From NCBI GenBank assembly GCA_011065065.1, contig JAAKFL010000063.1, positions 1 through 9,673 of the forward strand: a stretch of 9,673 nucleotides of DNA. The letters are read 5' to 3'. Below the pieces are notes generated by a model. The model had not been told where the DNA came from. It ran no database searches and saw nothing but the letters and a program-made list of their open reading frames with translations. Each line of letters opens with the position of its first letter. Within the stretch, counting starts at the first letter, position 1. This document shows, piece after piece, positions 1-5,132 of the stretch. Source of the DNA: Chlamydiota bacterium. Lineage in GTDB: Bacteria; Chlamydiota; Chlamydiia; Chlamydiales; SLFE01. Made by a program: the position numbers and the translations under genes.

Positions 1-692
1 TTTTTGACAAGGCACTGAGGATTCATGTTCGCCTTATCATGGTGATTCGCAAATCGGGTCTCATTGCCTCCCAATAAAGCATCCACCATAAAATAACAGA
101 ATGACCAAAATCGAGTGGGGTAATGGAGACAATAAGGATTCTGATCGGGTCTCATGCGTAAATATTCCCGTACGACACCCGTGTACTCACCAACCCACTC
201 TCCCTCTTCAAAATCTTTTTCGGCAAATAAGCCATAACGGATCCGATCATCAATCCATCGAATAGAAGTTGGTGCCACAAATCCCGAATCAAGCTCATCG
301 GAATACTTCTCTCCCATCTTCCAATTTTCCAAGGTTCGGATACGCAATAAATAGGGACAGTTCTTGATGACGAATTTGAGAGTCGAATAGCGACGAAAAC
401 GTAAGGTGCGAAAATAGGGGACTCCAAGCAAATCATTGAATTCATCAGGAGAATAAACTCCAGGTTGTGGCTCCCCCTTTTTTTGGATCAAAATCTCCTT
501 TTGGGGGATTGTATGGAGCTGAGATTCGCACTGTTTTCGTCCTAAAAACCTGGCTAAATCTACAGCTGTTAGACCATATGAATTTGGTCGATCCGGTTGG
601 TGCCCTTCCGCAATGAGAAGCTTGACCTCATCCGGCCGATTTTCGATGATAGCGAGGTGAAGGGGGCTTTCTTTTGATCCAAATAATGTCAT
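1..692 (-). CDS. Ankyrin-like plus SET-domain methyltransferase, NUE-like (3' end cut by window edge)
   Basis: The minus-strand frame is open from an ATG at 692 to the left edge (230 whole codons, no stop), so the C-terminus is missing. Residues about 9-60 read as one and a half ankyrin repeats (SPLHLAI, then KLLIAEG, then YGLTAVDLA). Residues about 145-230 are a SET domain: the YGLFA motif (153-157), GEYTGVV (168-174), and the S-adenosylmethionine-binding NETRFANH (210-217), followed by His where the family usually has Ser or Cys. From memory, this stretch aligns with C. trachomatis NUE/CT737, including GEYTG, the YC..xYP pattern and GN.TRF.NH. NUE is a secreted nuclear histone methyltransferase. 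A protein-lysine methyltransferase role, probably on a host target, follows from the family; secretion is inferred. The catalytic tyrosine region lies beyond the window. The ATG at 692 is the only start before an in-frame stop at 726-728, and no good Shine-Dalgarno precedes it. Confidence 0.82.
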   Translation of the reverse strand, partial: MTLFGSKESPLHLAIIENRPDEVKLLIAEGHQPDRPNSYGLTAVDLARFLGRKQCESQLHTIPQKEILIQKKGEPQPGVYSPDEFNDLLGVPYFRTLRFRRYSTLKFVIKNCPYLLRIRTLENWKMGEKYSDELDSGFVAPTSIRWIDDRIRYGLFAEKDFEEGEWVGEYTGVVREYLRMRPDQNPYCLHYPTRFWSFCYFMVDALLGGNETRFANHHDKANMNPQCLVK

Positions 693-719
693 TTTTTGGG
701 AGCCAAGGGTTAATTTTTG

Positions 720-758
720 GAGCTTTTATAAGCCCTTATATCTTAAAATTTTAAGCTC
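720..758. promoter_or_regulatory. Dyad cluster between the divergent SET and euo genes
   Basis: Three nested symmetric elements lie just upstream of the SET-domain gene. TATAAG-CC-CTTATA spans 727-740. A perfect 14-bp palindrome, CTTAAAATTTTAAG, spans 742-755. An outer pair, GAGCTT (720-725) and AAGCTC (753-758), encloses both. The spacing and AT-richness fit an operator or a transcript-leader hairpin for the minus-strand gene. Read on the minus strand, the same bases contain TATAAG and TATAAA, which could serve as -10 elements, although no convincing -35 partner is visible. A DNA-binding role is inferred. Confidence 0.4.
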
Positions 759-810
759 TACCTAGTAAATTTTGATATTACAGGAAATTATTGATTTTTT
801 TAAACATTTT

Positions 811-839
811 TTGAAAAAACACTTGCTAAAAAATACATT
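811..839 (+). promoter_or_regulatory. Candidate euo promoter
   Basis: TTGAAA (811-816) and TACATT (834-839) are separated by 17 bp, which fits a sigma-70/sigma-66 type promoter (5/6 and 4/6 matches). It would give a leader of about 90 nt before the euo ATG. A shifted alternative is TTGCTA (823-828) with CAAAAT (846-851), also 17 bp apart. The whole region is very AT-rich, so chance matches are likely. The leader also holds AAACTT-TT-AAGTTT (888-901), a possible autoregulatory site, since EUO is known to bind AT-rich DNA near its own gene. Confidence 0.4.
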
Positions 840-922
840 TTATGGCAAAATATTTATTTCAAGATGTGTAAAACTTTATTAAATTGGAAACTTTTAAGTT
901 TTTATAAAAATAACATAACAAT

Positions 923-927
923 AGGAG
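923..927 (+). promoter_or_regulatory. Shine-Dalgarno site that sets the euo start
   Basis: AGGAG lies 8 nt before the ATG at 936. The upstream in-frame ATG at 864 has no such site, and the 24 residues it would add (Leu/Asn/Lys-rich, from AT-rich leader) do not resemble EUO, so 936 is the preferred start. Confidence 0.75.
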
Positions 928-935
928 AAAACAAA

Positions 936-1385
936 ATGTCTTTGGAAGAAAATCAAGATGTTAAGGTCATACAGCAAGACCCTGAAAGGGAGTTTGTTTC
1001 GATTACAGAAGCAGCTGAGATCAATAATGTCACAAGACAAGCGATTTACGTAGCGATTAAGCTGAACAAGCTGAAAGCGAGAAAGGAAGCGTCACGATGG
1101 ACGATTCACTTGAATGATTTGGCTGACTATCGTCAACAGAAGTATTCACGAAAGAAGTCTATGTTTGATGGCGAGTTGCTATTCGACAATGAGAAAGGAT
1201 TTTATTCTGTAAAGCAGGCTGCTGAGATGCTTGGTGTCCCTGTTCAGAAGATCTATTATGCGACTCGAATTGGACGTCTTCAGGCTCACCGAAAAGGTTC
1301 TGCTTGGGTGGTTCACGAAGATGACGTGAAGCAATATAAAGCGACTTATGTAGAGAAGAAGGTTAACGACGTTCAAGTTGGGTAA
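936..1385 (+). CDS. euo: EUO-family developmental transcription repressor
   Basis: The 149-residue protein has two consecutive excisionase/MerR-like winged-helix units. Residues 20-65 carry VSITEAA, NVTRQAIYVAI and a SRWTIH strand. Residues 89-134 carry YSVKQAAEML, VPVQKIYYATR and an SAWVVH strand. A nearly invariant linker, YSRKKSMFDGELLFDNEKG (70-88), joins them. From memory this linker and both helices match Chlamydia EUO closely. EUO is an early-expressed DNA-binding protein that represses late genes and so holds the cell in its replicating reticulate-body stage. The protein is shorter at the C-terminus than Chlamydia EUO (about 180 residues), ending soon after the second unit. It is monocistronic, with its own AT-rich upstream region and a strong terminator. 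The position next to recJ and secDF supports orthology. A phage excisionase is the main alternative, but the two-domain layout and linker argue against it. Confidence 0.93.
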   Translation: MSLEENQDVKVIQQDPEREFVSITEAAEINNVTRQAIYVAIKLNKLKARKEASRWTIHLNDLADYRQQKYSRKKSMFDGELLFDNEKGFYSVKQAAEMLGVPVQKIYYATRIGRLQAHRKGSAWVVHEDDVKQYKATYVEKKVNDVQVG

Positions 1386-1413
1386 GTGACCTTTATGAAT
1401 AGGCGATTTTGAG

Positions 1414-1445
1414 CGCAGGGCGTTTTATGCTCTGCGTTTTTTTTT
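1414..1445 (+). terminator. Intrinsic terminator of euo
   Basis: CGCAGGGC (1414-1421) pairs with GCTCTGCG (1429-1436), eight pairs including one G-T wobble, around a 7-nt loop. Nine T residues follow (1437-1445). It starts 28 bp after the euo stop and should separate euo from the F-box gene downstream. Confidence 0.9.
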
Positions 1446-1450
1446 AATTG

Positions 1451-1544
1451 AACCGCGAAGATCCTGTTCATCCTGACAATCCTTTTATCCTGTTTTTTTA
1501 GCACAGGATAACAGGATAAAAAGGATTGTCAAGATGGACAGGAT
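1451..1544. repeat. Hairpin repeat of 9-bp-spaced ATCCT units
   Basis: The left arm 1461-1492 (ATCCTGTTC, ATCCTGACA, ATCCTTTT, ATCCTG) is inverted at 1512-1544 with two mismatches and one inserted base. The loop (1493-1511) contains a further CAGGAT unit. The left arm recurs as a direct copy at 3001-3032 (28 of 32 bases identical). The ten bases before the arm plus its first three give AACCGCGAAGATC (1451-1463), the same 13 bases that begin the CGCGAAGAT run in the other inverted repeat of this window (4925-4937). No open reading frame is associated, so it looks like a small non-autonomous repeat. A role in folding or insertion is inferred. Confidence 0.85.
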
Positions 1545-1566
1545 GTTTTTAAAGATGATTTATAAT
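1535..1566 (+). promoter_or_regulatory. Possible promoter for the F-box gene, partly in the repeat
   Basis: A perfect TATAAT lies at 1561-1566, about 60 bp before the F-box ATG. The best -35-like hexamer, TGGACA (1535-1540), lies inside the repeat arm, but the 20-bp spacing is longer than usual. An alternative is TTGACT (1587-1592) with TAGAAA (1609-1614), 16 bp apart, which would leave almost no leader. Neither is convincing on its own. Confidence 0.25.
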
Positions 1567-1627
1567 GGGTACTAGACTTATTCATATTGACTATGTGATG
1601 ATACTTTATAGAAATTAAAGGGTTTTA

Positions 1628-3016
1628 ATGGAAATAGATCCTGTTTCAAGAGGCCAAAGTACCTATTTCAATGAAGATTTTGGGCTCCCACTTCCTGTGG
1701 AAATCATGCTGAAAATCTTCAATTTTTGTGATGCGGGAACTCTCGCCAGCTGCACCTCTGTAAAAAGATCTTGGAGCCGACTTGCCCAGGATAAAACCAC
1801 TTCCCTCACACGTCTAAAAAACGAAATCATATTTCTGAATCAATTGCGCACAGTAGAGCCGCAAGTCTCTCCAAAATTTGAATTAAATCAATACTATTCC
1901 GAAAATATTGCGATCAGATCCTGTAATTGGAATAATTTTCATGTGTCAAAAGAAGGCATCTTATTGATCAATGATGAACAGTCAACAACAATATTTGGTT
2001 TAGATAATGGGTACGACAAAGTAAAAGTTGATGGGAATTTTGAACTCTTGACCTCGAATGTGAACTTTTGCGTTTTTGTTAAATTGTATTCCCATGATCA
2101 ATTCGTGATTCTTTCTAAAGAGAACCCAGAGGTTCAAAACAGACATGTTGTGTCTTCGAAAATTATTGCAGGATTTTTTGAGACAGGTGATGGTCTTTTT
2201 TTGGTTCATGATAATATGGATATCACCTATTGGCAGTTAGATGATAAAACAAAAGACCATGAGGTCATTACCTATAACCCATTTCCAGAAAGTCGCATAC
2301 GTGGTCCAAAGATTCGTTCTTTGAAAATCGGCGACTATATTATCGAGTATTGTTGGTGTGAAGAGGAGGAAACAGGCGAAGCCATAGCCATGAATCTCAA
2401 AACAAAAAAGTTTGAAGACCCCTTTTTTCTCCAACAAATGATTAGAATGATTGGGCCATCAACAATCGAAAAGCACACACTCTATTCCTTGGAATTGAAA
2501 GGAAACGATCATCTTTTACAACTTGATGAAGAGAATTTTTTGTTGAACTTATGGAAGCTGTCTGAAAAAGTACTCAAGTGCGTCTGGTCAGTATCTGTGG
2601 AAGCTGAACTGCTTGGATCAGTTTCTTGTAACTTAGAAACCCACTGTCACATTTCATATTTGGATGCTCGTTCGATAGTTTTCGTAAAGGCTTACGATGA
2701 TATTCTTAATTTGATGCCTCTTTATCAATGTATGGTTTTCAAAATCTGTCAATCTCAAGTCGTGAAAAATTTCATCATAGATGGATTTCTTAAATATCCT
2801 GTGATTTCAGGGAATTTTATTTTGGGCCAACGGCGTCAGGATAGAATGGTAAACATTACCCACATTCCATCTAGTCAATGGAGTGTCTTTGATTTAAAGA
2901 GTCCCGGTCAGTCTCTTTTTGATGCTTGTGTCAAGAAAAACCAGCTCACAATAGCTAGTGGGAATGAGTTTTCATATTCAGTTTCTACATACAAAACAGA
3001 ATCCTGTTCATCCTAG
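1628..3016 (+). CDS. F-box protein, probable host-targeted ubiquitin-ligase adaptor
   Basis: The protein has 462 residues. Residues 20-55 form an F-box: LPLPVEIMLKIFNF followed by L39, C42, V45 and the W49 of KRSWSRLA, matching the eukaryotic LPxEIL..IF...V.R.W pattern. F-boxes bind Skp1 and bring substrates to Cullin-1 ubiquitin ligases. Bacteria lack that machinery, so the protein presumably acts in the eukaryotic host, probably after type III secretion (inferred). Residues about 90-455 show alternating short hydrophobic strands and polar turns (ILLIND, FCVFVKLY, GLFLVHD, ARSIVFVKAY, GNFILGQ) suggestive of a beta-propeller, but no clean WD40 or Kelch signature, so the substrate domain is unassigned. 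AAAGGG at 1617-1622 is a plausible ribosome site 5 nt before the ATG. The last five codons (ESCSS) and the stop come from the ATCCTGTTC repeat, so the native C-terminus may have been replaced. It sits alone between euo and recJ, where Chlamydia has no gene as I recall, implying gain. Confidence 0.8.
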   Translation: MEIDPVSRGQSTYFNEDFGLPLPVEIMLKIFNFCDAGTLASCTSVKRSWSRLAQDKTTSLTRLKNEIIFLNQLRTVEPQVSPKFELNQYYSENIAIRSCNWNNFHVSKEGILLINDEQSTTIFGLDNGYDKVKVDGNFELLTSNVNFCVFVKLYSHDQFVILSKENPEVQNRHVVSSKIIAGFFETGDGLFLVHDNMDITYWQLDDKTKDHEVITYNPFPESRIRGPKIRSLKIGDYIIEYCWCEEEETGEAIAMNLKTKKFEDPFFLQQMIRMIGPSTIEKHTLYSLELKGNDHLLQLDEENFLLNLWKLSEKVLKCVWSVSVEAELLGSVSCNLETHCHISYLDARSIVFVKAYDDILNLMPLYQCMVFKICQSQVVKNFIIDGFLKYPVISGNFILGQRRQDRMVNITHIPSSQWSVFDLKSPGQSLFDACVKKNQLTIASGNEFSYSVSTYKTESCSS

Positions 3017-3032
3017 CTATCCTATTATCCTG
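3001..3032. repeat. Second copy of the ATCCTGTTC repeat, overlapping the F-box stop
   Basis: This is a 32-bp direct match to 1461-1492 with four differences, keeping the 9-bp spacing of ATCCT units. The first 16 bases are coding and contain the F-box stop TAG (3014-3016). The rest fills the 29-bp gap to the recJ stop. With the 1451-1544 copy it brackets the F-box gene. No inverted partner is visible here. Confidence 0.85.
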
Positions 3033-3045
3033 ATTAGAAAGTGCT

Positions 3046-4827
3046 CTAACGAGTCTTAGGTCCCTTTTTTTCTTCGGATTTTATCGTAAAATCACGAATC
3101 AACAGACGTAAGTAAGACTGACTTTGAAACACATCGATTTGCGGAGTAAACACCACTTCTAACTTGAGGTCTTTGTTTCTCATCTTTGAACTATCTTGAG
3201 CCCGATTCAAGGCAATCCCTTCAAGTACTCGGTCTTTCTGCTCGAGATAAATTTTTAGATGAGCTTTCTCATGCATTTTTCCTATGACCTTTGGTGGCCA
3301 GGCCTGTTTGGCTTCTGTGAACAAAAGCGGTGCGGGATTTTCGTTGCCATGTGGCTCTAATAGGTGCAGTGATTCCAAGCAGTCATAAGTAAGATCTTCA
3401 AAGTTGACATAGGCATCGATATTTAATTTATTTTTAATGTCTTTGTCTTTTAAAGAACTGTTTGCTATGTCAAGAATTCGCTTTGTAAATTCAGGAATAT
3501 TTTCCTCTTTGATTATCATTCCTGAAGCGATATCATGTCCTCCAAAATTCTCTAGTAGATCGGCACATTGTTTCAAAGCGGGTAATAGAGGAAATTCCGG
3601 AATCGAACGAATCGAGCCCTTACCAAATTTTTCGTTAATGGCAATAATAAATGTCGGGCGGTTGTAATATTTTGAAAGCCTTGTGGCAATGATCGGAATG
3701 ACACCAGGATGCCATTTTTCTGAAGCTAAGATGATCGCTTTTTTCTCGAAAATTTGAGGATTATTTTTCAGAATATTCTCAACATCCTCGGTCATATTAC
3801 GTTCAATTTTTTGTCGCTCGATGTTGTTCAGACCTAGCTCTTGAGCTAGTTTTTCCGCTTGGTTGCTGTTCCGAATTAAAAGAAGTTTCACACCGTCGTT
3901 GGCATTGGCGATACGTCCCAAACTGTTTAACGGAGGCCCTATTCTTGAAGCCACGATAAAGGTATTGAGTTCATTGGGGTTGACATCACAAACAGAGATT
4001 AACTTGGCGAGTCCGATTCTCTTTCCCTTTTTGATTTGCTCAAGTCCATATCGCACAAAAATACGGTTCTCTCCTATTAACGCCCCCATATCCGAAATGG
4101 TTCCCAGAGCAACCAAATCCAGATATCGCTTGAGATCAATCTTCTTAGGAGATAATTCACCCTCCTTCACAAGTCTTATGGTCACTCCATGAGCCAATTT
4201 GAAGGCTACCCCAACACCAGTTAGATTTCTGTCTGGATAGGTGTTGTTTGGAAGTTTGGGATTCAATAATGCCGTACATTTTGGGAGAACCTCATTTGGT
4301 TCATGATGGTCGGTGACAATGACATCAATTCCTTTGCTCACAAATGTTGCAATCTCTTTCGTTGCTGTAATTCCCACATCGACGGAAATCAGTACTTTGC
4401 AATCATTTTCCAGAGCGGTATCCAATGCCTCGATCAGCGTCGCCTTTTTTTTGGAACTGGGACTGGCGACAAAATAAATGACATCGACATCTGCTGATCG
4501 AAGAAATTCGGTTAACAGAGTTGTCCCTGTCATCCCATCGACATCGTTATCACCATAGATAATAATTTTTTCACCCTTTTTTCGAGCCTCACAAATTCGG
4601 TCTACGGCTAGGTTCATTTCGTTAAAAAGATAGGGGTCGTGGAGATCAGGGAGTTTGGAATAGAGGAATCGATGAATGTCTTCAAATGTACGAAAGCCGC
4701 GAGACACCAAAATTTGAGCAATGACAGGGTGTAACTTGAACTCCTTGACAATACTTTGCTTTAATTTAGCGTTATTTTTGGGGTGAACCCAAATCGGCTT
4801 TTCAGCTTTTGGTTTATTTCCATGCAT
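3046..4827 (-). CDS. recJ: RecJ, single-stranded-DNA-specific 5'-3' exonuclease
   Basis: The 593-residue protein is of normal size for RecJ. DHH phosphoesterase motifs occur in order: YGDNDVDG (91-98), the Asp of LISVDVG (D150), TDHHEP (172-177, the DHH signature), NLTGVGVAFKL (201-211), and ALGTISDMGALIGENR (240-255, with D246). RIGPPLNSLGR follows at 295-305. The DHHA1 nucleic-acid-binding part carries HPGV (373-376), GKGSIRS (402-408) and GGHDIASG (429-436), then the usual C-terminal OB-like region. The metal-binding Asp and His residues all appear intact, so it should be an active Mg/Mn-dependent cytosolic exonuclease in recombination and mismatch or base-excision repair. It converges on the F-box gene with a 29-bp gap. 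It is separated from secDF by 305 bp holding a long inverted repeat, so it probably has its own promoter. CATAAT on the minus strand at 4854-4849 is a weak -10 candidate, and no strong Shine-Dalgarno is visible. The start at 4827 gives a typical N-terminus. Confidence 0.96.
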   Translation of the reverse strand: MHGNKPKAEKPIWVHPKNNAKLKQSIVKEFKLHPVIAQILVSRGFRTFEDIHRFLYSKLPDLHDPYLFNEMNLAVDRICEARKKGEKIIIYGDNDVDGMTGTTLLTEFLRSADVDVIYFVASPSSKKKATLIEALDTALENDCKVLISVDVGITATKEIATFVSKGIDVIVTDHHEPNEVLPKCTALLNPKLPNNTYPDRNLTGVGVAFKLAHGVTIRLVKEGELSPKKIDLKRYLDLVALGTISDMGALIGENRIFVRYGLEQIKKGKRIGLAKLISVCDVNPNELNTFIVASRIGPPLNSLGRIANANDGVKLLLIRNSNQAEKLAQELGLNNIERQKIERNMTEDVENILKNNPQIFEKKAIILASEKWHPGVIPIIATRLSKYYNRPTFIIAINEKFGKGSIRSIPEFPLLPALKQCADLLENFGGHDIASGMIIKEENIPEFTKRILDIANSSLKDKDIKNKLNIDAYVNFEDLTYDCLESLHLLEPHGNENPAPLLFTEAKQAWPPKVIGKMHEKAHLKIYLEQKDRVLEGIALNRAQDSSKMRNKDLKLEVVFTPQIDVFQSQSYLRLLIRDFTIKSEEKKGPKTR

Positions 4828-4908
4828 AAAAATTTGGCTGTTTTATGTATTATGACACTTCTTCATATCTAATAATGGCTGAAAAAATGATTAAAAACAA
4901 TTGAAAAC

Positions 4909-5111
4909 AGTGGCTTAAAAATTTAACCGCGAAGATCGCGAAGATTTTGAAGATGCGCGAAGATTGGATTCATTTATAGTAACTTTACGATAAATGTATT
5001 TATATAACATATTTATTTAGAAACGTTTAGACTAGATTAATTGACATTAATCTGTTTCTTCGCGCTTCTTCGAAATCTTCGCGATCTTCGCGGTTAAATT
5101 TTTAAGCCACT
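4909..5111. repeat. 203-bp inverted-repeat element between recJ and secDF
   Basis: Arms 4909-4963 and 5057-5111 are complementary over 55 bp in perfect register with two mismatches, around an AT-rich 93-bp centre. The arms contain CGCGAAGAT, CGCGAAGAT and TTTGAAGAT in tandem (9-bp period) and start AGTGGCTTAAAAATTTAACC. The centre has a smaller hairpin, GATTAAT-TGAC-ATTAATC (5035-5052). There is no open reading frame. The element fills most of the 305-bp gap (4828-5132). The only other content I see is the AT-rich recJ upstream stretch. It resembles a MITE or a REP-like palindrome. The hairpin followed on the minus strand by T-rich sequence (4908-4891) could also end secDF transcription. Mobility and termination are inferred. 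Confidence 0.9.
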
Positions 5112-5132
5112 TTTAGAAGTAAACTTTTGTTT

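Noticed and set aside
152..445. 97-codon minus-strand open frame
   Set aside because: It is an out-of-frame shadow of the ankyrin-SET gene, which occupies another minus-strand frame through the whole of 1-692 with clear domain motifs.
864..935. Longer euo product starting at the ATG at 864
   Set aside because: There is no ribosome site before 864, the added residues do not look like EUO, and AGGAG is correctly spaced before 936.
1179..1376. Minus-strand open frame opposite euo
   Set aside because: It lies antisense to the conserved EUO helices and shows no protein-like features.
936..1385. Phage excisionase or MerR regulator
   Set aside because: No integrase or phage gene is nearby. The two-unit layout, the conserved linker and the recJ/secDF neighbourhood identify EUO.
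1461..1544. CRISPR array
   Set aside because: The ATCCT units are only 5-6 bp with 3-4 bp between them and are arranged as an inverted pair. No spacer-sized unique segments or cas genes are present.
4909..5111. Insertion sequence
   Set aside because: The 93-bp centre cannot encode a transposase, so at most it is a non-autonomous element.
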